Part shown: piece after piece, positions 52,531-61,394 of the stretch
Position numbering within the stretch: position 1 is the first letter of the stretch
Layout: every line of letters starts with the position of its first letter
Source: Leptolyngbya sp. PCC 7375
GTDB lineage: Bacteria; Cyanobacteriota; Cyanobacteriia; Phormidesmidales; Phormidesmidaceae
Assembly: GCF_000316115.1 (NCBI RefSeq)
Contig: NZ_JH993797.1
Span: 5,442,486-5,506,485 of the forward strand
Reading direction: 5' to 3'
Length of the DNA: 64,000 bases
Made by a program: the position numbers and the translations under genes
Notes under the pieces: generated by a model
The model's input: only the letters and a program-made list of their open reading frames with translations
Database searches by the model: none
Told to the model about the DNA's origin: nothing

Positions 52531-53436
52531 TCAAGGACTAAATGTCGCTGAGATAAATCGCTCAATACCGGCTAAATCTGGGTGAATCTGAATGTCCTTA
52601 TAGATATCTGTAGCTGCCAGCATAGCGGCAATGGTCTGCGCCTGTCCCTGCATATGTTCTGTCAACCACAGACCACCGGGCTGCAAAAATTTTGGAGCTT
52701 GCGCTATGAGCAGACGAATATCCTCTAACCCATCATTTCCACCATCTAAGGCCCGATGGGGTTCATGGTTAGTTACTTCAGGCTCTAAATCCAGCACCAT
52801 CTGACTTGGAATATAGGGCGGATTAGTCATCACACCAGACAACTTGCCACGCCAATCACTTAACGGTTCAAACCAGTTGCCTTGATGAAACTCAAGATTA
52901 CTGGCTCCATTGCGCTGGGCATTTTGACGAGCAACCTGCAAAGCCTCTGAACTAATATCAACAGCTAGTACCTGGGCATTGGGGAAGGATTTGGCGATTG
53001 CGATCGCAATCGCCCCACTCCCTGTCCCCAAATCTGCCCAAACCAGAGGCTCTGGCAGGTTTTTGTTCTGCTTTACCCACGCCTGCATAATCTCCACCAT
53101 CAGCTCCGTTTCAGGCCGAGGTATCAACACATCTGGTGTCACCGTCAGCATTAAATCCCGCCACGGCGTTTCACCCACCAAATATTGCACCGGTACTCGC
53201 TCAGTCAAACGGCGCTGCCACTGCTGAGTTAACCAATCCAGCGAATGCCGCAAAGGCACAACCCGATCTCGATACAGCCCTAAGCTTAGTTCCGACTGGC
53301 TCAGGCTGCTAACTCCCTGCAAAAACCAGTCCACCTCGTACAAAGGGACATTAGTTTTTTGGGCATCAGACCGAGCCTGCAATATCCACTTATGCAGAAC
53401 GTCCCCAGGAACAGCTTCAAAAGCCTTATCTTCCAT
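52531..53436 (-). CDS. prmC: Release factor glutamine N5-methyltransferase PrmC
   Basis: PrmC methylates the Gln of the GGQ motif in peptide-release factors. The C-terminal SAM-binding domain has DLGTGSGAIAIAIAKSFP, VLAVDISSEALQVAR and the NPPYIPS catalytic motif with Gln/Asn context. The N-terminal helical domain is normal, and VPVQYLVGETPWRDLMLTV and LIPRPETELMVE are as expected. The ATG at 53436 is used; a GTG directly precedes it. Two palindromic repeats lie just upstream, between this gene and hom. Confidence 0.95.
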   Translation of the reverse strand: MEDKAFEAVPGDVLHKWILQARSDAQKTNVPLYEVDWFLQGVSSLSQSELSLGLYRDRVVPLRHSLDWLTQQWQRRLTERVPVQYLVGETPWRDLMLTVTPDVLIPRPETELMVEIMQAWVKQNKNLPEPLVWADLGTGSGAIAIAIAKSFPNAQVLAVDISSEALQVARQNAQRNGASNLEFHQGNWFEPLSDWRGKLSGVMTNPPYIPSQMVLDLEPEVTNHEPHRALDGGNDGLEDIRLLIAQAPKFLQPGGLWLTEHMQGQAQTIAAMLAATDIYKDIQIHPDLAGIERFISATFSP

Positions 53437-53441
53437 CACAT

Positions 53442-53504
53442 AGACGTTCTATGGAACGTCTCTCTCCATAATTTTCCTTGTACAGACCGTTCCATGGAAC
53501 GTCT
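53442..53504. repeat. Two palindromic repeats, family members 4 and 5
   Basis: Copy A (53442-53461): AGACGTTC-TATG-GAACGTCT, a perfect 8-bp stem. Copy B (53484-53504): AGAC-CGTTCCATGGAACG-TCT, whose inner 14 bases are a perfect palindrome. Both share the GTTCCATGGAAC core with the copies at 8631 and 32319. They sit 22 bases apart between prmC and hom. Confidence 0.85.
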
Positions 53505-53510
53505 TTCCGT

Positions 53511-54812
53511 CTATCCCAAAACTCGCAAAACGCTGGCAATTGAATCCACATCCACTGAATCTTTCAGAACAGCAATAGCCTTCTGGAATTCGCCTTCCCG
53601 CACTTCATGGGTCACGATCACGAGTTCTGCCAAACTGTCCTGCAAACCAATCTGCACGATGGATTCGAGACTAAGATGATGTCTACCAAAAATTTCGCCT
53701 AAATGGCCAATTACTCCAGGCCGATCCTTCACCATTAGCCGCAGGTAAAAGCGACTTTCCAACTCCTCCATCGGACTAATGGTCTTATAGTCGCTGTAGG
53801 CATGGCTTAACAACGGATTCGGTAGTTTTTCTTCAGCCGGAGACTCCATGTGGAGAGTGGCTGCAATGGCCATCACATCCGACACGATGGCACTGGCGGT
53901 AGGACCTTCTCCTGCACCTGGCCCGTAGAGCATGACTTGGCCAATGGGATCGCCTTCAACGAGTACTGCATTGTTAACATCGTTGACACTGGCTAGGGGG
54001 TGCTTGAGCGGCACTAGTGTAGGGTGAACACGGAGTTGGATAGTGTCAGCGTTAGGGTTGCGTTTTGCGATCGCAAGCAGCTTAATCACGAATCCTAAGG
54101 TTTTCGCATAATCCACATCCGATGCACTGACATTGCGAATACCTTCCGTAAAGACATCCTCGCGGCGGATTTTTCCTCCAAAGGCAATGGACGCCAAAAT
54201 GGCAATCTTATCCGCTGCGTCTAGACCATCTACATCAGCAGTCGGGTCAGCCTCTGCATAGCCCAGGGCCTGAGCATCCGCCAAAATCGGAGCAAAGTCC
54301 CCACCCTCTGACTGCATGCGAGTCAATATATAGTTGGTGGTTCCATTAATAATGCCAGTGACCGCATCGATCCGGTTTACCCCAAGAGCCTGCTGCAACG
54401 GTTGAATAACAGGGATTCCGCCACCTACAGCCGCTTCATAGAGCACATACACACCCGCTTTCTTTGCAGCTTCAGCAATCTCATTCCCATATCGAGAGAT
54501 GATAGCTTTATTAGCCGTCACCACGTGCTTGCCATCCTCAATCGCCTCCAAAATCAGTGACCGAGCAGGCTCTAATCCCCCAATGACTTCCACCACAATA
54601 TCGATATCGGGATCGGTCACAATTGCTTCAAGATCGGTAGTTAAGCAATCCTCAGGTAAATCAACAGCGCGGGGCTTATCCAAAGAGCGTACACCCACCT
54701 TATGAATTTCTAAGGTTTGTAGCAACGGATGACGCTGGGCCGCGTCTAACAAAATTTTGGCCGTACCAGTGCCTACCGTACCCAGACCCAATAATCCAAC
54801 CTTGAAAACCAA
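53511..54812 (-). CDS. hom: Homoserine dehydrogenase
   Basis: Reduces aspartate semialdehyde to homoserine, on the way to threonine and methionine. NAD motif LGLGTVGTGTAKIL, ANKAIISRYGNEI, GGGIPVIQPL, the active-site GIINGTTNYILTRM and KADPTADVDGLDAADKIAILA-type region are all seen. A C-terminal ACT domain begins about residue 358 (FYLRLMVKDRPGVIGHLGEIFG) and would carry feedback control by threonine. 433 residues is normal. It is monocistronic, upstream of prmC on the same strand with the two repeats between. Confidence 0.96.
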   Translation of the reverse strand: MVFKVGLLGLGTVGTGTAKILLDAAQRHPLLQTLEIHKVGVRSLDKPRAVDLPEDCLTTDLEAIVTDPDIDIVVEVIGGLEPARSLILEAIEDGKHVVTANKAIISRYGNEIAEAAKKAGVYVLYEAAVGGGIPVIQPLQQALGVNRIDAVTGIINGTTNYILTRMQSEGGDFAPILADAQALGYAEADPTADVDGLDAADKIAILASIAFGGKIRREDVFTEGIRNVSASDVDYAKTLGFVIKLLAIAKRNPNADTIQLRVHPTLVPLKHPLASVNDVNNAVLVEGDPIGQVMLYGPGAGEGPTASAIVSDVMAIAATLHMESPAEEKLPNPLLSHAYSDYKTISPMEELESRFYLRLMVKDRPGVIGHLGEIFGRHHLSLESIVQIGLQDSLAELVIVTHEVREGEFQKAIAVLKDSVDVDSIASVLRVLG

Positions 54813-54845
54813 TGTGCTATCCCGCTCGATTTACCACAGATTATT

Positions 54846-54884
54846 GTAAAAGCCAGGGAACCGTCAGACTCACCTGGCTTTTAC
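54846..54884 (-). terminator. Terminator downstream of petH
   Basis: GTAAAAGCCAGG pairs perfectly with CCTGGCTTTTAC over 12 bp, leaving a 15-base loop. It lies 45 bases after the petH stop on the minus strand and before hom. Confidence 0.75.
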
Positions 54885-54928
54885 ATAATATTTATTTGGA
54901 TGTTGCTACCCGACCAAGTCAGTAAGGC

Positions 54929-56125
54929 TTAGTAAGTCTCAACGTGCCAACGATGAGCTTTCTTCATATCGCGACGATAATCATTCCAGTTAACACCGGT
55001 CTTAGCCGCCGCCGCCGTTAGAGCTTCATCAATACCGCCTTCCATACCGCGCAAACCGCAGATGTAAACATGGGTCTTCTCCTCCTGAATCAGACTCCAA
55101 AGTTCATCAGCGTGCTCAGCAATACGGTGCTGGATATACATACGACCACCTTCGGAGTTTTGCTGCTCACGACTAATGGCGTAGGTTAAACGGAAGTTGT
55201 CAGAATACTGGGCCTGCATCTCTTCCAGCTCTTCCTTATAGAGGATGTTAGGTGTCTTAGGCACACCAAAGAACAACCAGGCAAATCCCTTGAACGTATA
55301 GTCAGGATTTGCTTCACGCTCTTTATCTTTAAACATGCGCCATAGATATGCACGGAAAGGAGCAATACCTGTACCTGTCCCCATCATGATCACCTTGGCA
55401 TCAGGATCGTCAGGCAACAACATCTCTTTACCGACAGGGCCAGTAATCTTCACCTTGTTGCCAGGTTCTAGATTACAGAGATAGGTAGAGCAAACACCGT
55501 TGATAGTCTCGCCACTTTCAGGATGATTATAGGTAAGCTGACGAACGCAGAGGGATACGGTCTTATCGTCTACATCATCACCATGGCGAGTAGATGCGAT
55601 GGAATATAACCGCAGCTTATGAGGCTTACCATTCTCATCAGTACCCTCAGGAATGATACCGATGCTTTGACCTTCCACATAGGCCAAATCACCTTCAGAC
55701 AGATCAAACTTAATATGCTGAACAAGGCCAATACCACCGTCTGCCACTAGGGCTTCGTTGGATAGGCATTCACCCAGGTAAGGCGTCTTGGGCTTGTAAA
55801 TATTAATCGGTACATTAGCACCGGGTTTCTTAGCTTTAGCTTTGGTTTCGGCCATAGGTTTTGTTGCTGCAGGTGCTACTTGAGCCACAGGCACGGTTGG
55901 CATCTCGCCATTTGCTGGACGAATGCTAACAATTTCACCCCCCATACGCATGATGCGCCGAGTTTCTTCGGCCATACGCTGATAAGGGACTGTAACGAAG
56001 GTGCTCCCGCTCTGACGCACGGGTGCTATGCTCCCGGCAATTGAGCCTAGGCCTTTGACCTCATATATAAACAGACGGTTACCAGAAATACTGACACTAC
56101 CGCCGATGACGCTCGAATTATACAT
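54929..56125 (-). CDS. petH: Ferredoxin-NADP+ reductase with phycobilisome-linker domain
   Basis: PetH passes electrons from ferredoxin to NADP+ and, through its N-terminal CpcD-like domain, can attach to phycobilisomes. CpcD-like part: residues about 15-70 (GNRLFIYEVKGLGS ... FVTVPYQRMAEETRRIMRMGG). A Pro/Ala-rich linker follows (about 71-105), then the FAD domain (LRLYSIASTRHG, VCSTYLCNLEPG) and the NADP domain (MMGTGTGIAPFRAYLWRM, YICGLRGMEGGIDEAL) ending WHVETY. An internal Met at residue 91 (55855) could start the short isoform known in other cyanobacteria, though it has no obvious ribosome binding site. Confidence 0.97.
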   Translation of the reverse strand: MYNSSVIGGSVSISGNRLFIYEVKGLGSIAGSIAPVRQSGSTFVTVPYQRMAEETRRIMRMGGEIVSIRPANGEMPTVPVAQVAPAATKPMAETKAKAKKPGANVPINIYKPKTPYLGECLSNEALVADGGIGLVQHIKFDLSEGDLAYVEGQSIGIIPEGTDENGKPHKLRLYSIASTRHGDDVDDKTVSLCVRQLTYNHPESGETINGVCSTYLCNLEPGNKVKITGPVGKEMLLPDDPDAKVIMMGTGTGIAPFRAYLWRMFKDKEREANPDYTFKGFAWLFFGVPKTPNILYKEELEEMQAQYSDNFRLTYAISREQQNSEGGRMYIQHRIAEHADELWSLIQEEKTHVYICGLRGMEGGIDEALTAAAAKTGVNWNDYRRDMKKAHRWHVETY

Positions 56126-56696
56126 GCGCTGAACTTTTAGTATCTCCTAACCCTTCAGAAAGTGGCTTAACCACCCATCTGAAACTAATCATCCATCTAG
56201 CGTATCATTCTGAGCGAAGTGTTCTGATACATAAGAGCAGTGACTGAGTAGCCCCTATCGATACATAGGCAAAGTTAACCTTACGCTGTAGTTCACTCTG
56301 TACCCTACCGAAGATAATCGGATCGAAACTATAAAATACGATGCATTTATATGCATTTATATGATGTCTTTGGCTTTCTGAGAAGCGCAAATAGTGACTT
56401 TGCCAGGTAAACACTCCCCAAACTTGATACAAAACTTTACCAAACATCCTCAAGAAATGGCTCAAACCCCCTTGATTTCGTCATTTTGAGATTCTGTCAA
56501 ATCTGAGAAGTACGTGACAGATTGTAAAAAAACGAAAGTCTATTTATCATAAAGTACAAGCCAAGATCCTACCTGATGGTGATTACGGCCATCCTATGGG
56601 TGGATGCTTGTGACATCCCCATGTCCTCAAAGGGTTGTTTATATATCCCCCAACCCTTTATCTATAGGACTTGATGCCATATTAAGAGGATTTGAG
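56126..56696. other. Divergent promoter region petH / psbD
   Basis: About 570 bases with no convincing gene. A direct repeat of ATGCATTTAT occurs at 56341-56361. The final 40 bases before psbD (TGATGCCATATTAAGAGGATTTGAG) include GAGG as ribosome binding site. In-frame sequence upstream to 56604 is not counted as psbD, because D2 begins MTIA. I saw no NtcA box here. Confidence 0.5.
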
Positions 56697-57755
56697 ATGA
56701 CCATTGCAATGGGCCGTGCTGGAGCCGATCGAGGCGTCTTCGACGTCGTCGATGACTGGCTCAAGCGCGATAGATTTGTCTTCGTTGGTTGGTCCGGTTT
56801 GCTGCTGTTCCCCTGTGCCTTCTTGGCCATTGGCGGCTGGCTCACTGGTACCACCTTTGTTACGTCCTGGTATACCCATGGACTCGCATCTTCGTATTTG
56901 GAAGGTGCCAACTTTCTGACAGTTGCTGTCTCCTCTCCCGCTGACAGCATGGGCCACTCCCTGCTCTTGTTGTGGGGACCCGAGGCTCAAGGTGACTTCG
57001 TTCGCTGGTGTCAAATCGGCGGTCTCTGGGCCTTTGTCGCTCTCCATGGGGCCTTCGCTCTGATTGGCTTCATGCTCCGTCAGTTTGAAGTCGCTCGCCT
57101 CGTCGGGCTACGTCCTTACAACGCGATTGCGTTCTCAGCTCCCATCGCTGTCTTCGTGTCCGTGTTCTTGATGTACCCCCTCGGGCAGTCCAGCTGGTTC
57201 TTTGCACCCAGCTTTGGGGTAGCCGCTATCTTCCGCTTCTTGCTCTTCTTGCAAGGCTTCCACAACTGGACCCTCAACCCCTTCCACATGATGGGCGTTG
57301 CGGGCGTCCTCGGGGGCGCACTCCTCTGTGCCATCCACGGGGCCACGGTGGAAAACACCCTATTTGAAGATGGCGAAGGCGCTAACACCTTCCGTGCCTT
57401 CGAACCCACTCAGGCAGAAGAAACCTACTCCATGGTGACGGCGAACCGGTTCTGGTCTCAGATTTTCGGCATCGCTTTCTCCAACAAGCGCTGGTTGCAC
57501 TTCTTCATGCTATTCGTCCCCGTCACCGGTCTCTGGATGAGTGCCGTCGGCATCGTCGGTCTGGCACTCAACCTCCGGGCCTACGACTTTGTCTCCCAGG
57601 AAACCCGCGCGGCGGAAGACCCTGAATTCGAAACGTTCTACACCAAGAACATCTTGCTTAACGAAGGTATTCGTGCGTGGATGGCTCCTCAGGACCAGCC
57701 CCACGAGAAGTTTGTATTCCCCGAAGAGGTACTGCCACGTGGTAACGCTCTCTAG
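56697..57755 (+). CDS. psbD: Photosystem II D2 protein
   Basis: D2 forms the PSII core with D1 and carries Q_A, Y_D and the P680 His. 352 residues, the standard length. TGTTFVTSWYTHGLASSYLEGANFLTVAVSS, RWCQIGGLWAFVALHGAF, FHNWTLNPFHMMGVAGVLGGALLCAIHGATVENTLFEDG and the C-terminal FPEEVLPRGNAL are as expected. The N terminus reads MTIAMGRAGADRGVFD and the usual Cys in EGCNF is Ala. Codon use is C-ended and GC-rich, unlike psbC and other neighbours. Overlaps psbC by 17 bases. Confidence 0.97.
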   Translation: MTIAMGRAGADRGVFDVVDDWLKRDRFVFVGWSGLLLFPCAFLAIGGWLTGTTFVTSWYTHGLASSYLEGANFLTVAVSSPADSMGHSLLLLWGPEAQGDFVRWCQIGGLWAFVALHGAFALIGFMLRQFEVARLVGLRPYNAIAFSAPIAVFVSVFLMYPLGQSSWFFAPSFGVAAIFRFLLFLQGFHNWTLNPFHMMGVAGVLGGALLCAIHGATVENTLFEDGEGANTFRAFEPTQAEETYSMVTANRFWSQIFGIAFSNKRWLHFFMLFVPVTGLWMSAVGIVGLALNLRAYDFVSQETRAAEDPEFETFYTKNILLNEGIRAWMAPQDQPHEKFVFPEEVLPRGNAL

Positions 57756-59118
57756 TAATTACATTTCGGGTCGTGACCAGCAATCGACAGGTTTTGCCTG
57801 GTGGTCTGGTAACGCTCGTCTAATTGATCTTTCCGGTAAGCTCCTGGGTGCCCATGTTGCCCACGCTGGTCTGATCGTCCTTTGGGCCGGTGCGATGACT
57901 CTATTTGAGGTATCTCACTTTGTGCCCGAGAAGCCCCTTTATGAGCAGGGCTTCATCCTACTGCCTCACATGGCCACTCTTGGCTGGGGTGTAGGTCCTG
58001 GTGGTGAAATTGTTGATACATTTCCCTACTTTGTCATTGGTGTACTTCACCTGATTTCTTCTGCAGTGCTAGGTCTAGGCGGTGTTTATCACGCTGTTCG
58101 TGGTCCTGAGACGCTTGAGGAGTACTCCAACTTCTTCCAGCAAGACTGGAAGGATAAGAATCAGATGACCAACATCATTGGTTATCACCTGATTCTTCTA
58201 GGCTGTGGTGCTCTGTTACTCGTATTCAAGGCCACTCTGTTTGGCGGTGTATATGACACTTGGGCTCCTGGTGGTGGTGACGTTCGTGTTATCACTAACC
58301 CCACCCTTGACCCTGCTGTTATCTGGGGCTACTTGGTTGGCGCTCCCTTCGGTGGTAATGGCTGGATTGTCGGCGTTAACAGCATGGAAGACATCATCGG
58401 TGGCCACATCTGGATTGGTCTAATCTGCATCTCCGGTGGTATCTGGCATATCTTAACCAAGCCTTTCGGCTGGGTACGTCGTGCCTTTATCTGGTCTGGT
58501 GAAGCTTACCTTTCCTATAGCTTGGGCGCATTGTCCATGATGGGCTTTATCGCTTCCTGCTATGTGTGGTTCAACAACACTGCTTACCCCAGTGAGTTCT
58601 ACGGTCCTACTAATGCTGAGTCCTCTCAGGCGCAGGCAATGACCTTCTTGGTTCGTGACCAGCGTATGGGTGCCAACATTGGTTCTGCTCAAGGTCCTAC
58701 TGGTCTTGGTAAGTACCTGATGCGCTCTCCTACTGGTGAGATCATCTTCGGTGGTGAGACTATGCGTTTCTGGGACTTTGATGGTCCTTGGCTATCTCCC
58801 CTTCGCGGTACTAATGGTCTTGACCTGGATAAGCTTAAGAACGACATTCAGCCTTGGCAGGTACGTCGTGCTGCTGAGTACATGACTCACGCACCTAACG
58901 CTTCCATCAACTCTGTAGGTGGCGTTATCACTGAGATTAACTCTGTTAACTTTGTTAATCCCCGTCAGTGGCTGTCTACGTCTCACTTCGTTCTGGGCTT
59001 TTTCTTCTTGGTTGGTCACCTATGGCATGCGGGCCGCGCTCGTGCTGCTGCTGGTGGTTTCGAGAAGGGTATTGACCGTGAAAACGAAGCAGTACTGGGC
59101 ATGACCGATCTAGACTAG
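57739..59118 (+). CDS. psbC: Photosystem II CP43 chlorophyll-binding protein
   Basis: CP43 is a core antenna protein of PSII and a ligand of the Mn cluster. The start is GTG inside psbD (57739), giving (M)VTLSSNYISGRDQQSTGFAWWSGNARL, 459 residues. GAHVAHAGLIVLWAGAMTLFEVSHF, FPYFVIGVLHLISSAVLGLGG, and the lumenal loop with GGETMRFWDFDGPWLSPLRG and the Arg-Glu Mn ligands are present. The upstream frame to 57541 overlaps psbD and is rejected. Codons are T-ended here, in contrast to psbD. Confidence 0.98.
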   Translation: MVTLSSNYISGRDQQSTGFAWWSGNARLIDLSGKLLGAHVAHAGLIVLWAGAMTLFEVSHFVPEKPLYEQGFILLPHMATLGWGVGPGGEIVDTFPYFVIGVLHLISSAVLGLGGVYHAVRGPETLEEYSNFFQQDWKDKNQMTNIIGYHLILLGCGALLLVFKATLFGGVYDTWAPGGGDVRVITNPTLDPAVIWGYLVGAPFGGNGWIVGVNSMEDIIGGHIWIGLICISGGIWHILTKPFGWVRRAFIWSGEAYLSYSLGALSMMGFIASCYVWFNNTAYPSEFYGPTNAESSQAQAMTFLVRDQRMGANIGSAQGPTGLGKYLMRSPTGEIIFGGETMRFWDFDGPWLSPLRGTNGLDLDKLKNDIQPWQVRRAAEYMTHAPNASINSVGGVITEINSVNFVNPRQWLSTSHFVLGFFFLVGHLWHAGRARAAAGGFEKGIDRENEAVLGMTDLD

Positions 59119-59141
59119 GCCTTAGTCTAAAAATCGTTTAT

Positions 59142-59173
59142 AAAAAGCCTCTGCCTTTGAGCAGAGGCTTTTT
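59142..59173 (+). terminator. Terminator of psbDC
   Basis: AAAAAGCCTCTGC-CTTTGA-GCAGAGGCTTTTT: a 13-bp perfect stem with a T-run, 24 bases after the psbC stop. Confidence 0.95.
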
Positions 59174-59269
59174 ATGTTTGGAGGACTATCTGTAAAATGG
59201 CTAAGCCATAGTCACAGGTGCTTAAACGGCTTTAAAATGCATGGTTAGTAATGTTGCGATCGCTAAGTT

Positions 59270-59767
59270 ATGAGGTACTTGAGCTCTGTTTGTTGGAAAC
59301 GCTGGCTGCTGAGCTGTCTGTTGGTAGGTGTAATGTGTTTAAGCTGGCCCAATACAGCCCAAGCAAAAAACTATGATCGGCAGAGTCTGCGGCAGCAAAG
59401 TTTTGCTGGCCAAGATTTACGCGGTAATAACTACACCAGCACCGATATGGCAGAAGCAGACCTGAGCAATACAGACTTGCGCGGTGTGCGCCTATTTGAC
59501 ACCAACCTAACCAAAGCAAACCTAGAAAGTGCCGATATGAGTGGCGCTACTCTGGATGGAGCCCGGTTTATTAGAGCTAATCTTAAAAACGCAATTTTTG
59601 AGGGTGCTTACGCGTTTAGCACCGATTTTCGTAAAGCAAACATAGAAGGTGCAGACTTTACAGATGTCGATCTGGATGTCAAAACAAACGACATGCTCTG
59701 TGAAGTTGCTACAGGCGTCAATCCGGTTACTGGACGAGCAACCAAAGATACGCTTTATTGCCCTTAA
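59270..59767 (+). CDS. Thylakoid-lumen-type pentapeptide repeat protein
   Basis: A 165-residue protein with a signal peptide (residues 1-32, ending TAQAKN) and about twelve A(D/N)LXX-type pentapeptide units from residue 45 to 135 (DLRGNNYTSTDMAEADLSNTDLRG ...). They form a quadrilateral beta-helix. A conserved C-terminal part (DMLCEVATGVNPVTGRATKDTLYCP, two Cys) matches the lumenal TL15/TL17-like family of cyanobacteria and plants. Function unknown; redox-active Cys pair possible. Confidence 0.88.
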   Translation: MRYLSSVCWKRWLLSCLLVGVMCLSWPNTAQAKNYDRQSLRQQSFAGQDLRGNNYTSTDMAEADLSNTDLRGVRLFDTNLTKANLESADMSGATLDGARFIRANLKNAIFEGAYAFSTDFRKANIEGADFTDVDLDVKTNDMLCEVATGVNPVTGRATKDTLYCP

Positions 59768-59837
59768 CTTAAGAGAACACCGGTTGCTTTCAGCGAGCTA
59801 CAACTTATTAGCCAAAAACTCATATCAACCAGGGTTC

Positions 59838-60494
59838 TTACCCGTAACCATGTTCAGCTAAGAAATCGAGAGAAATGTCTGACTGGCCTACTGTGCTCGC
59901 TGGTTGGGTAAATCGCTCCACATATTTACCGAGGATATCGCCTTCTAAATTGACGGCATCATTAGGCTGTAGATATTGCAAATTCGTTTCATCGTAGGTA
60001 ACTGGAATGACAGCCACCTTAAACCAATCACCCGATGCGCTACAGTCTGCAACCGTTAGGCTAATGCCGTTAACCCCAATGCTGCCTTTGGGGACTATGT
60101 AGCGTGCCACTTGACTTCTGGGAACCGTAAAGCTGATTTCCCAGGCACTATCAGTTTTAATAATTTCACCGACATACCCCTGACCATCGACGTGACCAGT
60201 TACAAAATGGCCACCAATTTTGGAACCTACCCGTAGGGAAGATTCCAGATTGACAGGTCGCTCCGGGGGAATATGCCCCAAGGTTGATCGTTCTAACGTT
60301 TCAGGAGATGCGGTCACCACAAACCCTTTTGGCAAAATAGTCGCAACCGTCAGACAAACACCGTCTACGGCGATACTATCCCCCAGGGAAATATCCGCCA
60401 TGATAGGACTAGAAACATCAAGACCACTAATCTGTAAGCGATCATTGTCTAGGGTTTGAAGCTTTCCTAAAGCTTGAATTAGTCCGGTAAACAC
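59838..60494 (-). CDS. ribE: Riboflavin synthase alpha subunit
   Basis: Dismutates two 6,7-dimethyl-8-ribityllumazine molecules to riboflavin. 218 residues with two tandem lumazine-binding domains: MFTGLIQALGKLQTL and GDSIAVDGVCLTVATI in the first, and GHFVTGHVDGQGYV and SIGVNGISLTVADC in the second. It is monocistronic and convergent with the pentapeptide gene. Confidence 0.96.
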   Translation of the reverse strand: MFTGLIQALGKLQTLDNDRLQISGLDVSSPIMADISLGDSIAVDGVCLTVATILPKGFVVTASPETLERSTLGHIPPERPVNLESSLRVGSKIGGHFVTGHVDGQGYVGEIIKTDSAWEISFTVPRSQVARYIVPKGSIGVNGISLTVADCSASGDWFKVAVIPVTYDETNLQYLQPNDAVNLEGDILGKYVERFTQPASTVGQSDISLDFLAEHGYG

Positions 60495-60861
60495 ATTCTT
60501 ATGATGATGTTAGTGACAGATTGGGTGTACGAAGCACTATTAGCCAGTTGGCAAAGGTGAAATTATCGCGGCATTATAGCCTTATGGCATATGTGTAGAC
60601 GTTACAGAATCGGTTGCCTAGATAAAGATTTTTAGACTCTAAATAAAGATTTTTATTCATGGGCCAACAAGCTGAAAGGACTCTTTTAGCTTAGAAATGG
60701 AATATTACTTACCAACCCATTAGCCAAGACGTTCTCTAACAACACCTTTTAAGCCCCAACCGTCATATGTCCAAGACAGTTTGACACAGTTTAGATAATT
60801 TTCAAGTGTTACATTCTAGTTATTGGGTTAGATTCCTGCGGAGCCAAGAGGATTAATATCC
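60495..60861. other. Divergent intergenic region ribE / DUF151 gene
   Basis: About 370 AT-rich bases. I looked for an FMN riboswitch upstream of ribE and saw no match. A short direct repeat (TAAAGATTTTTA twice, 60617-60656) is the only oddity. The DUF151 gene has AAGAGG before its ATG. Confidence 0.45.
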
Positions 60862-61359
60862 ATGATCGAAATGAAAGTTGCTGGCATTGCACTGGATGCG
60901 GTTTCGCGAAATCCTGTGATTTTGCTGCGTGACGCATCCGAACGACGAGCACTGCCTATTTTTATTTCTAATGAGCAGGCCCGCGCAATTATAGTCGCTT
61001 TGGAAAACGAAGAATCTGTGCGTCCTATGACCCATGATTTATTTGCCAATTTGCTAGATGACTGGGAACTGGCGCTAGATCGTGTGGTGATTCATTCATT
61101 GAAGGACAATACGTTCTATGCCACGATGACCATCAAGCAAGGGGAGGTCACCAAAGAGCTTGACTCCCGCCCTAGCGATGCTATTTCCATTGCCCTGCGG
61201 ATGGGAGCGCCTATCTGGGTGATGGAAGAGGTGATTGCTGACGCTTCAATTCCAGTGGACCGTGAAGCTGATGAGGCTGAGAAGGAAGCATTCCGAGATT
61301 TTGTTTCAAACCTAAGCCCATCAGATTTTGCTCAGAAGGGTCGCTCGTCTAACCAGTAG
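60862..61359 (+). CDS. Bifunctional nuclease family (BFN/DUF151) protein
   Basis: A 165-residue protein of the BFN domain family, known in plants as a bifunctional nuclease. Seen: MIEMKVAGIALD, PVILLRDASERRALPIFISNEQARAI, THDLFANLLDDW, YATMTIKQG and LDSRPSDAISIALRMGAPIWV. Active-site acidic residues are not firmly mapped in bacteria. A Glu/Asp-rich tail ends the protein. 35 bases before the aldo/keto reductase gene. Confidence 0.9.
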   Translation: MIEMKVAGIALDAVSRNPVILLRDASERRALPIFISNEQARAIIVALENEESVRPMTHDLFANLLDDWELALDRVVIHSLKDNTFYATMTIKQGEVTKELDSRPSDAISIALRMGAPIWVMEEVIADASIPVDREADEAEKEAFRDFVSNLSPSDFAQKGRSSNQ

Positions 61360-61394
61360 GTCTGCTAATTATGGGTTAAGGCCTATGCTGCCCC

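Noticed and set aside
57541..57738. Upstream extension of psbC into psbD
   Set aside because: CP43 proteins start at the GTG giving VTLSSNYISGRD; the extension is psbD read in another frame.
60495..60861. FMN riboswitch before ribE
   Set aside because: The region is AT-rich and lacks the multi-stem conserved blocks of the FMN aptamer.
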